The translations under genes were made by a program, and so were the position numbers. The notes beneath the pieces are model-generated. The model was not told where the DNA came from. It worked only from the letters and a program-made list of their open reading frames with translations, and did no database searches. From NCBI GenBank assembly GCA_016213455.1, contig JACRAG010000043.1:1-5343 (forward strand): a DNA stretch of 5,343 nucleotides. Reading direction: 5' to 3'. Of the stretch, positions 1-5,186 are shown one piece after another (position 1 is the first letter of the stretch; every line of letters begins with the position of its first letter). The stretch is from Anaerolineae bacterium (GTDB lineage: Bacteria; Chloroflexota; Anaerolineae; Anaerolineales; Anaerolineaceae).

Positions 1-30
1 ACCCTACCGGAGCCGGATGGTTGCGCAGCC

Positions 31-75
31 GAGATCGCCACGCTCGCCCTGACGGGCTTCGCTCGCGATGACATG
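31..75. repeat. Dispersed repeat, copy 1
   Basis: This copy begins with GAGATCGCCACG (31-42), has CGGGCTTCG in the middle (53-61) and ends with CTCGCGATGACATG (62-75). The same three blocks recur in the same order at 200-248. The pattern resembles the GC-rich versions of the 'GAGATTGC...CGCAATGACA' intergenic repeats known from many bacterial genomes; that family link is from memory and is not proven here. No reading frame across it looks like a protein. Confidence 0.6.
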
Positions 76-79
76 CTAT

Positions 80-125
80 GGTTCGACCCGCCCGAACCCC
101 GACATCCCATCGGCAAAGATGTCGG
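80..125. repeat. Two adjacent small inverted repeats
   Basis: GGTTCG (80-85) pairs with CGAACC (93-98) around a 7-nt loop. Directly after it, CCGACATC (99-106) pairs with GATGTCGG (118-125) around an 11-nt loop. The second hairpin overlaps the left arm of the larger inverted repeat at 121-181, so the two could not form together. Neither is followed by a T-run, so they are not typical terminators. Confidence 0.5.
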
Positions 126-181
126 CGTCGCGGCGGTAACGCAATGACGAAGGCGTGTGTTTCCTCCGCCGCGACGCCGAC
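121..181. repeat. Perfect 16-bp inverted repeat
   Basis: GTCGGCGTCGCGGCGG (121-136) is exactly complementary to CCGCCGCGACGCCGAC (166-181), with a 29-nt loop. The loop contains CGCAATGACG (140-149), which resembles the right end of the flanking dispersed repeats. The stem is almost all G and C and would be very stable as RNA or as a cruciform. It lies between the two dispersed repeat copies and probably belongs to the same repeat cluster. Confidence 0.65.
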
Positions 182-199
182 CTTCAAGACACCTGGCGG

Positions 200-248
200 G
201 AGATCGCCACGGCGTTCTCGCGGGCCTCGAACGCCTCGCGATGACATG
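200..248. repeat. Dispersed repeat, copy 2
   Basis: This is the second copy of the repeat at 31-75: GAGATCGCCACG (200-211), CGGGCCTCG (221-229) and CTCGCGATGACATG (235-248). It differs from copy 1 by a few substitutions and about 5 extra bases before the right block. Internally GGCGTTC (211-217) pairs with GAACGCC (229-235) around an 11-nt loop. It ends just 20 bp before the TATAAT box of the lipid kinase gene. Confidence 0.6.
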
Positions 249-268
249 TGAGGTGGGGCGAAGGGGTT

Positions 269-274
269 TATAAT
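269..274 (+). promoter_or_regulatory. -10 box upstream of the lipid kinase gene
   Basis: A perfect TATAAT lies in a locally AT-rich stretch (267-277) of an otherwise GC-rich region. Transcription would start near 281, leaving a leader of about 45 nt before the ATG at 326. No good -35 box sits at the usual 16-18 bp spacing; ATGACA at 241-246 matches 5 of 6 bases but is 22 bp away. The box is therefore likely but unsupported by a partner. Confidence 0.5.
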
Positions 275-325
275 AATCAGGATTTTCCATCCCATCCCTA
301 TCCCAAGAACCAGGACCGAACCTGT

Positions 326-1255
326 ATGCCTCACCATCCGGTCAAACTCATCTTCAACCCGATCGCCAATCTCGGCCGCTCCTGGCCAATTGCTTCTTCC
401 CTGCGCCCGCTGCTGACCGAACTGGGGGGCGCGGACTGGACGGGCACCGTGTATCCCACGCACGCCACCGAGCTGACCTACCAGGCTGGTCTCGAGGGGT
501 ATGAGCGCGTGGTGGTGATGGGCGGCGATGGCACGGTACACGAAGCCGTCAACGGGCTGATGCGCCTGCCGCCCGAAAAGCGCCCGGTGCTGGCAATTGT
601 CCCGGTGGGCACCGGCAACGACTTCGCCAACTGCCTGGGCGTCTCCGGAATCCCTGAACAGGCGCTGCGCCAGGCCATCACCGGGCCGGCGCACGCGGTG
701 GATGTGGCGCATTCGTTGGACAGCCGCGGACACAGCGAGTATTTCGTCAACACGTTCGGCATCGGTTTCGATGCACTGATTGACCTGCGCTCGCGCTCGG
801 TGGGTTTTGTGCAGGGGTTCGCGGTGTATTTTGTCGCCATGCTGCAGGCGCTGCTGCTGGATTACACCCCCTACCGGGCGAAGGTGCGCACCGATCAGGG
901 CGAGTGGGAGGAAGACCTGCTGATGTTTGTGATCTGCAATGGGCGGCGCGAGGGTGGCGGCTTTGTGATTGCGCCGGATGCGAAGCAGGATGACGGCGTG
1001 CTTGATTCGGTGCGCGTGCCGACCATTTCGCGGGCGAAGATGCTGGTGACCATGCCGTCCTTCCTCAAGGGCACTCACCTCAGCCTCAAGCATGTATTCG
1101 GCCAAAGCTTTAAATGGATGGAGCTGGAATCGGACCGGCCATTGATCATCCACGCCGACGGCGAAATTTATGCGGGCGTGCACTCCACGGTCAACAAGGT
1201 CAGAATCGAGATGCACCCCAACGCCATCCAGGTGGTTGCGCCGGGGATGCAATAA
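326..1255 (+). CDS. Diacylglycerol kinase family lipid kinase (YegS/DgkB-like)
   Basis: This 309-residue protein of the DAGK catalytic family phosphorylates a lipid hydroxyl group using ATP. It would act at the inner face of the membrane, although no membrane segment is evident. The family signatures appear in order: FNPIANLGRSW (10-20) in the first strand and loop, GGDGTVHEAVNG (66-77) for nucleotide binding, PVGTGNDFAN (93-102), NTFGIGFDA (142-150), the glycine-rich NGRREGGGF (205-213) with PDAKQDDGVLD (217-227), and DGE (278-280), where acidic residues serve metal binding and catalysis in characterised relatives. The length is typical of bacterial members. The frame is open back to a GTG at 248, but the TATAAT at 269-274 lies inside that extension and similarity begins at MPHHPVKLIFNP, so ATG 326 is preferred; AGGA at 312-315 is a weak ribosome-binding site. 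The substrate (diacylglycerol, phosphatidylglycerol or another lipid) cannot be read from sequence. It probably shares a transcript with the S41 gene 51 bp downstream. Confidence 0.93.
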   Translation: MPHHPVKLIFNPIANLGRSWPIASSLRPLLTELGGADWTGTVYPTHATELTYQAGLEGYERVVVMGGDGTVHEAVNGLMRLPPEKRPVLAIVPVGTGNDFANCLGVSGIPEQALRQAITGPAHAVDVAHSLDSRGHSEYFVNTFGIGFDALIDLRSRSVGFVQGFAVYFVAMLQALLLDYTPYRAKVRTDQGEWEEDLLMFVICNGRREGGGFVIAPDAKQDDGVLDSVRVPTISRAKMLVTMPSFLKGTHLSLKHVFGQSFKWMELESDRPLIIHADGEIYAGVHSTVNKVRIEMHPNAIQVVAPGMQ

Positions 1256-1306
1256 AACCACACGTTGCGCGCATTGACTGCGCGGATGGCTGGAAACCAG
1301 GCGGCG

Positions 1307-2383
1307 ATGAATACGACTACGCAAGTTGAAATCGTTCGGAGCCTCTCTGAGAAATTGAAGGCTCATTACGTTTTCCCGGAAATCGCCGAGAAAATCTGCC
1401 TGTGCTTGAAAAAGCACCTGGAGGATGGGGATTATTCCGGGATCACCGAGGATGAGCTTTTTGCACTGGCGTTGACACTGCATTTGCAGGAAGTGAATCA
1501 CGATGAGCACCTGTGGGTCAGGTGGCATGCTGAACCTTTGCCAGAGAATGATGACCCTTTGCGTCTTGATCCGGCATGGCAGGAGGTGCAAAAGTTAAAG
1601 GCCCGGCTGGATAATTTTGGCATCCACAGGGTGGAAAGACTGCCTGGCAATATCGGTTACATCGATATTCAGTATTTCCACCGGGCCGCCTGGGGCGGCG
1701 CCACCGTGGTGGCTGCCATGAATTTTCTTGCCAATACGAGTGCGCTGATCATCGACCTGAGAAAATGCACGGGTGGTTATCCGGTGATGGTTGCCCTGGT
1801 CGCCAGTTTCCTCTTTGGGGACGAGCCCATTCACCTCAGCAATATCTACTGGCGTGATGAGGATTTGACGCAGCAGTATTGGTCCCTGCCCTATGTCCCG
1901 GGCGAACGTTATGTCGGAAAGCCGGTTTACGTGTTGGTCAGCAACCAGACTTTTTCTGCCGCAGAGGAACTGGCTTCCATTCTTCAAACCCGCCGGCGCG
2001 CCATCATCATGGGGGAACAAACGGATGGGGGAGCGCATCCGGGCACTTCTTATCGCTTGCATGCGCATTTTGAGGTGTTCATCCCCATTGGACGCGGAAC
2101 CAACCCGATAACCGGGGAGGATTTGGAAGGTGTCGGGGTTACGCCGGATGTTGCTATACCGCAAGAGCACGCTTTTCTGGCTGCCTATCATCGGGCGCTG
2201 AAAGACGCTCTGGCGAGTCAGATCAGCTCGTCATCCGTAGCAATCAAGGCGTTGGCCCAAGAAACCCAATCCGCTCTCGACAATCTGGCTCCCAACCAAA
2301 TCGTCTGCCCGACCTGCGGCTACCCGAACCCGCAATTCAGGGCAACATGCAAGAATTGTGATCAAACCCTTCCCGTCGGATGA
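1307..2383 (+). CDS. S41 family peptidase (IRBP/tricorn-like) with C-terminal zinc ribbon
   Basis: The protein has 358 residues. Residues 1-75 form a helical N-terminal region of the Peptidase_S41_N type (IVRSLSEKLKAHYVFPEIA, then NHDEHLWVRW). The S41 core (tail-specific protease fold) follows at about 110-285, with LIIDLRKCTGGYP (147-159), SNQTFSAAEEL (212-222), IMGEQTDGGAHP (234-245) and EDLEGVGVTPDV (271-282). Ser217 is the expected nucleophile. The lysine of classical C-terminal processing proteases is replaced by GGA, so a tricorn-like Ser217/His68/Glu274 set is inferred. Two CxxC pairs, Cys334/337 and Cys348/351, form a small zinc ribbon at the extreme C-terminus. No signal peptide or PDZ domain is visible, so it is probably cytoplasmic and its substrate is unknown. 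ATG 1307 is chosen because homology-like sequence starts there; ATG 1286 and TTG 1265 are in-frame alternatives without a good ribosome-binding site. Its base composition looks less GC-rich than the kinase gene. The frame stays open past the TGA (see 2384-2548). Confidence 0.88.
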   Translation: MNTTTQVEIVRSLSEKLKAHYVFPEIAEKICLCLKKHLEDGDYSGITEDELFALALTLHLQEVNHDEHLWVRWHAEPLPENDDPLRLDPAWQEVQKLKARLDNFGIHRVERLPGNIGYIDIQYFHRAAWGGATVVAAMNFLANTSALIIDLRKCTGGYPVMVALVASFLFGDEPIHLSNIYWRDEDLTQQYWSLPYVPGERYVGKPVYVLVSNQTFSAAEELASILQTRRRAIIMGEQTDGGAHPGTSYRLHAHFEVFIPIGRGTNPITGEDLEGVGVTPDVAIPQEHAFLAAYHRALKDALASQISSSSVAIKALAQETQSALDNLAPNQIVCPTCGYPNPQFRATCKNCDQTLPVG

Positions 2384-2548
2384 TCGTGCCTTCCCAAATC
2401 CTTTCCGTCCATCCTGCCAGGTAGCCGGCAAGGACCGGCATGGGCTATTCTGGTGCTTGTTCTGCTAACGGGATGCGGTTTCGCAGCGTTTAAGCTTCGA
2501 CCGTTTGTGGCGGGCGAGGACCGGTTTGAAACACACAAGGCCAGGTGA
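2384..2548 (+). other. In-frame hydrophobic extension after the S41 stop codon
   Basis: After the TGA at 2381-2383 the same frame stays open for 54 codons until a TGA at 2546-2548. It encodes a short Pro/Ser-rich linker and then a hydrophobic stretch, AWAILVLVLLTGCGFAAF (about 2438-2491), followed by a basic and polar tail. A zinc ribbon, linker and single membrane helix is a common bacterial arrangement, so this may once have been, or may still be, the end of the S41 protein. The stretch also contains a lipobox-like LLTGC, but no in-frame ATG or ribosome-binding site precedes it. It may be a decayed tail, a sequencing error at the stop, or chance. Confidence 0.35.
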
Positions 2549-2568
2549 TGATCCTGGCCTTGTGTGTT
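2530..2568. terminator. Bidirectional terminator-like hairpin
   Basis: A perfect 16-bp stem (2530-2545 with 2553-2568) encloses a 7-nt loop. It lies between the convergent S41 and aldo/keto reductase genes, 14 bp from the end of the latter. Neither side has a long T-run; on the - strand the stem end plus the next base give only TTT. The position and stem strength still make it the natural end point for both transcripts. Confidence 0.75.
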
Positions 2569-2582
2569 GAGTGCGTGCCGGT

Positions 2583-3518
2583 TTACACCCGCAGCGCGTC
2601 GATCTGTCCAACCTCTTCAGGCGTGAGCACCCATTCGGCGGCTCTGACGTTCTCCAACAGCTGCGGCAGGCGCGTCACACCACTAATCACCGAGCAGACT
2701 TCGGGGCGCGCCAGCAGCCAGGCCTGGGCGGCTTCGCCGGGGGTGTGCCCACGCTCCTGCGCCCAGGCGCTCAAGCGTTCCACAAAGCTGTAATTGGCTT
2801 CGGTCATGTACTCGCGCACATAATCGGAGCTTTCGCCGCGCGAGCCGGCGGGCGCAGCCTGTCCGCGCTGGTATTTGCCGGTCAGGAAACCGCCCGCGAG
2901 CGGGAAATAGGGCACCAGCCCCACACCCTGGCTGCGGCAGAAGGGCAGCAGTTCCGCTTCCACGCCGCGCTCCAGCAGGTGATAGTGTGACTGGCTGACC
3001 ACAAACGGCGACCAGCCGCGCAGCTCTGCCAGCAGGTTGGCGCGTGCCAGCTGCCAGGCGAGGAAATTGGAGGCGCCGATATAGCGCACCTTGCCGGCGC
3101 GCACCAGGTCGTCCAAGCCGCGCATCAGCTCTTCCAAGGGTGTAGTTTCATCATAGGTGTGGATGTAGTACAGGTCGATGGCGTCGGTCTGCAGGCGGCG
3201 CAGGCTGGCTTCCACGGCGTAGCTCATGTGCAGGCGCGAAGCGCCCCAGTCATTGGGGCCTTCGCCCGTTTTGAAGTGAAACTTGGTGGCAACCAGGAAC
3301 TTCTGCCGGCGGCTTTTGAGCGAAACGCCGATGGTCTCTTCCGACCGCCCGCCTTGATAGACGTCCGCGCTGTCCAGAAAGTTAATCCCCAGGTCGGCGG
3401 CTGCATCCAGCACACGATCCACTTCGGATTGCGGCATCTGATCGTATCCAAACCGGTTGGTACCCAGGCCAATCACGGAGACGCGCGCGCCGGATCTGCC
3501 CAGTTGTCGATATTGCAT
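2583..3518 (-). CDS. Aldo/keto reductase
   Basis: This 311-residue cytoplasmic NADPH-dependent oxidoreductase has the aldo/keto reductase (alpha/beta)8 barrel and would reduce aldehydes or ketones; the substrate cannot be predicted. It starts with the typical MQYRQLGRSG, and the catalytic tetrad is intact: Asp49 and Tyr54 in LDSADVYQGG, Lys79 in ATKF, and His120 in YYIHTYDE. Cofactor-binding features are GASNF (148-152), PLAGGFLTGKY (206-216) and SVISGVTRLPQLLENV (276-291). The length is normal for the family. Two start codons lie close together. AGGAGG at 3526-3531 is 7 nt from ATG 3518 but only 1 nt from ATG 3524, so 3518 is preferred. The frame is open further upstream to 3716, but that part is non-coding and runs into the left arm of the inverted-repeat element. 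It is transcribed towards the S41 gene and appears to be a single-gene unit. Confidence 0.95.
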   Translation of the reverse strand: MQYRQLGRSGARVSVIGLGTNRFGYDQMPQSEVDRVLDAAADLGINFLDSADVYQGGRSEETIGVSLKSRRQKFLVATKFHFKTGEGPNDWGASRLHMSYAVEASLRRLQTDAIDLYYIHTYDETTPLEELMRGLDDLVRAGKVRYIGASNFLAWQLARANLLAELRGWSPFVVSQSHYHLLERGVEAELLPFCRSQGVGLVPYFPLAGGFLTGKYQRGQAAPAGSRGESSDYVREYMTEANYSFVERLSAWAQERGHTPGEAAQAWLLARPEVCSVISGVTRLPQLLENVRAAEWVLTPEEVGQIDALRV

Positions 3519-3525
3519 GTTCATT

Positions 3526-3531
3526 CCTCCT
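3526..3531 (-). promoter_or_regulatory. Strong ribosome-binding site of the aldo/keto reductase
   Basis: The - strand reads AGGAGG, a full Shine-Dalgarno core. Its 7-nt spacing to the ATG at 3518 is close to ideal, whereas the ATG at 3524 is only 1 nt away. The site therefore decides the start codon in favour of 3518. Confidence 0.85.
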
Positions 3532-3548
3532 CGAAAGGTGCTGGTGTA

Positions 3549-3577
3549 ATTGTATCGAAGATGGGAGAGAAATTCAT
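3549..3577 (-). promoter_or_regulatory. Possible promoter of the aldo/keto reductase
   Basis: On the - strand TACAAT (3549-3554) matches 5 of 6 bases of a -10 box. ATGAAT (3572-3577), 17 bp upstream, is a weak -35 box (3 of 6). The leader would be about 20-25 nt and would contain the AGGAGG. The stretch is AT-rich compared with its surroundings. It lies about 25 bp from the inverted-repeat element. Confidence 0.45.
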
Positions 3578-3599
3578 ATTTCTGTCTAAGCGCCAGCCC

Positions 3600-3630
3600 A
3601 GGGCTATTCGCAAAGTCTTTGAATAGCCCT
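3600..3630. repeat. Hairpin within the left arm of the element
   Basis: AGGGCTATTC (3600-3609) pairs perfectly with GAATAGCCCT (3621-3630) around an 11-nt loop, and TTT ends the stem on the + strand. It overlaps the outer repeat of the element and has no counterpart in the right arm. It could act as a terminator for + strand transcription, but no + strand gene precedes it. Confidence 0.55.
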
Positions 3631-3664
3631 TTATCCACCCCGCGGCTTCGCCGCCCCCTCAGAA

Positions 3665-3682
3665 AGCTAATCGTTACCCACA
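3665..3682. repeat. Left 18-bp inner inverted repeat of the element
   Basis: AGCTAATCGTTACCCACA is the exact reverse complement of 3952-3969. A perfect 18-bp match separated by 269 bp is far beyond chance and is the main evidence for the element. Confidence 0.85.
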
Positions 3683-3745
3683 TCTTTGGATCAATTTTTG
3701 AAATAACAATTGGCATTGTTGCACGCCAACACCCTCCATCCCTTG

Positions 3746-3776
3746 CCCTTCCTCCCCACTGGGGAGGAAGGGTTTT
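3746..3776 (+). terminator. Terminator-like hairpin in the element core
   Basis: CCCTTCCTCCCC (3746-3757) pairs with GGGGAGGAAGGG (3761-3772) around a 3-nt ACT loop, and TTTT follows at 3773-3776. This is the form of an intrinsic terminator reading rightwards, although no + strand gene runs into it. It may insulate the element from outside transcription, or simply be part of the repeat. Confidence 0.5.
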
Positions 3777-3784
3777 AGATTAAA

Positions 3785-3820
3785 GCCCCAATTGAGCGGC
3801 GAAAGCCGCTCAATTGGGGC
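3785..3820. repeat. 16-bp hairpin with GAAA tetraloop
   Basis: GCCCCAATTGAGCGGC (3785-3800) pairs perfectly with 3805-3820, closed by a GAAA tetraloop on the + strand. AAAAAAA follows at 3821-3827. Read on the - strand, the stem is preceded by a T-run and followed by TTTAATC, so it could weakly end - strand transcription arriving from the CPBP gene. It sits near the middle of the element. Confidence 0.6.
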
Positions 3821-3830
3821 AAAAAAATAA

Positions 3831-3882
3831 TTTCCCCGCCATCGCACCCCTTCGGGTGGCCGAAGCGGCAGGGCGGGGGAAA
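3831..3882. repeat. Predicted three-way-junction structure
   Basis: The outer stem TTTCCCCGCC (3831-3840) pairs with 3872-3882, leaving one bulged G (3875). Inside it two further stems sit side by side: CACCC (3845-3849) with GGGTG (3854-3858), and GCCG (3859-3862) with CGGC (3866-3869). The fold could form as RNA or as single-stranded DNA. It is not a tRNA: the arm sizes and conserved bases do not fit. Confidence 0.45.
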
Positions 3883-3951
3883 GGGGGTGGGTGAAAGAAA
3901 TGAGGTTGCCGTGAAGACTGTTGCAGAGGCAATAATGGGTTCAAGCCGATT

Positions 3952-3969
3952 TGTGGGTAACGATTAGCT
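3952..3969. repeat. Right 18-bp inner inverted repeat of the element
   Basis: TGTGGGTAACGATTAGCT is the exact reverse complement of 3665-3682. Outward of it the AGGGGGC (3976-3982) and ACTTTGCGAACAGC (4012-4025) blocks repeat the order seen in the left arm. Confidence 0.85.
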
Positions 3970-4093
3970 CAGGAAAGGGGGCAAAAGAATATCCCCCAAG
4001 ATTGATAAGCTACTTTGCGAACAGCTGTGTCTGTCAAGGCGACTGTCCGCCAGCAGGCTGTATGGATAGGATGCGAGCTCTTTCGGTGAAGGC

Positions 4094-4153
4094 CAGGAAT
4101 TCAAAGGCGCCGCGGTCAACCGGCTCCGCAGCGCCTTTGTGGAAATTCTCCTG
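4094..4153 (-). terminator. Hairpin downstream of the CPBP protease gene
   Basis: CAAAGGCGC (4102-4110) pairs with GCGCCTTTG (4131-4139). After one mismatch, GCGG (4112-4115) pairs with CCGC (4126-4129). Outer bases CAGGAATT and AATTCTCCTG add imperfect pairing. On the - strand it begins about 15 nt past the CPBP stop codon, the right place for a terminator. It has no T-run, so termination efficiency is uncertain. Confidence 0.55.
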
Positions 4154-4168
4154 ATGGTCAGCCCGGAC

Positions 4169-5083
4169 TCAGGCGGCGGGCTGCGCCTTGATCTTCGCTG
4201 ATTGGGCGGCCTGTTCCTGACCGGGCTGGTAGCCGAGGCGACCGCGTGTCAATACCAGGATGAGCAGGGCCGTCACGCCAAAGCCGATCATCGCGCCCAG
4301 GTTGAGGGCGGTGGTGTCCACCGCCGGGAAGAGCGGCACCAGGGCAAGCTGTGGGGTGTTGACGCTGGCATGCGCCAGGATGGCGGTGAGCAGGCTGCCG
4401 TTTGATTTGTTGTAAACCCAGGTCAACAGGATGGCGAGCGCGGTGACCAGCAGCAGGAAGATGGGAAAGTTGGTGAAGAAGGGCTGCCAACCCGTCCCCG
4501 GCCCGCCACCCTGTGCGCGGGTGAGAAAATCCGGCAGGTGCCAGCATGTCCACACGATTGAAAGGAGCAGGGTGCCCCACAGCGGACCATACCGCTGCTG
4601 CAGGCGCGACAGGGCAAACCCGCGCCAGCCGGGCTCTTCGCCCATCGGCCCGCCGCCAAAGGTGACTGCCACAAACATGACCGCGTAATTCACCAGCAAG
4701 GCTGGCGAGAGCCCCAAAAAACCATCCAACTTGCCGGGTTGGAGGAGGATGCCCGCCATTAAAAGCGCGGGGATGCCCAGAAAGATGAACAACATCAGCG
4801 CCCAACCGCCGCGCAGTTCGCGGAAACCCCGCTGCAGGCGCTGCACGCCGGCTTTGCCTTCCAGGACGAAGGTCATGATAAACGCGGCAGCCAACGGTCC
4901 GTAGGATTTCAATGCGAAGACGATGGTTAAGTCACCCTTGATCACTCCCCAGTCGGCCAGGATGAAGGGGATGGACAGGATCCAGGAGATGGCGTAAGCC
5001 AGGATGAAAAAGGAAAGCAACGGGCGCCGGCGCAAAAGATGCGCGATGCCATGGTTTGGAAGAGGTGATGACGTATTTTCCAT
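4169..5083 (-). CDS. CPBP family intramembrane glutamic endopeptidase (Abi/CAAX-like)
   Basis: This 304-residue membrane protein has about eight hydrophobic segments, roughly at 21-41, 56-74, 95-114, 126-143, 167-184, 203-223, 229-248 and 260-278. The signatures of the CPBP (CAAX protease and bacteriocin-processing) family are present: EExxxR as Glu149, Glu150 and Arg154 in MGEEPGWRGFAL; motif 2 as Trp178-x3-His182 in IVWTCWHLPDF, with Trp in place of the usual Phe; and motif 3 as His238 and Asn242 in ILAHASVN. All predicted active-site residues are therefore intact. Bacterial relatives are tied to bacteriocin self-immunity, peptide maturation or sigma regulation, but most are uncharacterised and no substrate is suggested here. 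The C-terminal tail (282-304) is polar. ATG 5083 is preferred, with AAAGGA at 5095-5100; TTG 5089 is in frame and has better spacing. The frame is open further up to 5200, but the TATAAT at 5181-5186 falls in that part. No partner gene shares its transcript here. Confidence 0.93.
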   Translation of the reverse strand: MENTSSPLPNHGIAHLLRRRPLLSFFILAYAISWILSIPFILADWGVIKGDLTIVFALKSYGPLAAAFIMTFVLEGKAGVQRLQRGFRELRGGWALMLFIFLGIPALLMAGILLQPGKLDGFLGLSPALLVNYAVMFVAVTFGGGPMGEEPGWRGFALSRLQQRYGPLWGTLLLSIVWTCWHLPDFLTRAQGGGPGTGWQPFFTNFPIFLLLVTALAILLTWVYNKSNGSLLTAILAHASVNTPQLALVPLFPAVDTTALNLGAMIGFGVTALLILVLTRGRLGYQPGQEQAAQSAKIKAQPAA

Positions 5084-5180
5084 GTTCAATGAGTTCCTTT
5101 GTCTCTGAATGGAATCAAGCGTAATGAAAAACGTGATCTGCTTATCTTTCGTTTTGCCGGGCAGGCTTGATCTGATGACG

Positions 5181-5186
5181 ATTATA
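5181..5186 (-). promoter_or_regulatory. -10 box upstream of the CPBP protease gene
   Basis: The - strand reads a perfect TATAAT, about 97 bp before the ATG at 5083. TTGCC directly precedes it, close to but not exactly an extended -10 (TG is one base too far). No recognisable -35 lies at 16-18 bp. The leader would be about 90 nt, and no known riboswitch is recognised in it. Confidence 0.45.

Larger units (their letters stand above)
3603..4025. mobile_element. Inverted-repeat element, MITE-like or IS remnant
   Basis: The two ends of this 423-bp stretch mirror each other. The outer repeats are GCTATTCGCAAAGT (3603-3616) and the complement of 4012-4025 (GCTGTTCGCAAAGT, 13/14). An inner block, GCCCCCT (3653-3659), matches the complement of 3976-3982, and an 18-bp block (3665-3682) is perfectly complementary to 3952-3969. 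The order of blocks is the same in both arms, with slightly different spacing (36 against 29 nt). The core has no gene, only strong hairpins. No transposase is present, so it would need one supplied in trans. I cannot name the family, and no convincing target-site duplication is visible, so the outer limits are uncertain. Confidence 0.65.

Noticed and set aside
80..98. GGTTCGA as the T-arm of a tRNA
   Set aside because: The pairing puts GGTTCG in the stem rather than TTCGA in the loop, and no acceptor, D or anticodon arms lie nearby.
1268..1284. Small hairpin CGCGCA/TGCGCG between the kinase and S41 genes as a terminator
   Set aside because: It has only 6 bp and no T-run, and the genes are 51 bp apart on the same strand. 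Co-transcription is more likely.
2381..2548. TGA as a sense codon, since both the S41 and CPBP frames stay open after their TGA stops
   Set aside because: None of the four genes has an internal TGA, tryptophan is encoded by TGG throughout, and each family domain ends before the stop. In GC-rich DNA, 40-50 open codons are not rare.
3581..4035. TCTGTC direct repeats (3581-3586 and 4030-4035) as a target-site duplication of the element
   Set aside because: They lie at unequal distances from the outer repeats (16 nt left, 4 nt right), so they do not frame symmetrical ends. A 6-bp match is easily found by chance.
3951..4154. 67-codon frame on the + strand starting MWVTIS
   Set aside because: Its first residues come from the 18-bp inverted repeat, and the mirrored arm gives the same MWVTIS reading on the other strand. 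It is a translation of repeat DNA with no ribosome-binding site or protein-like pattern.
4034..4168. 44-codon in-frame extension after the CPBP stop (- strand)
   Set aside because: It is polar, matches nothing I recognise, crosses the terminator-like hairpin and runs up to the edge of the inverted-repeat element. CPBP proteins normally end where this one does.
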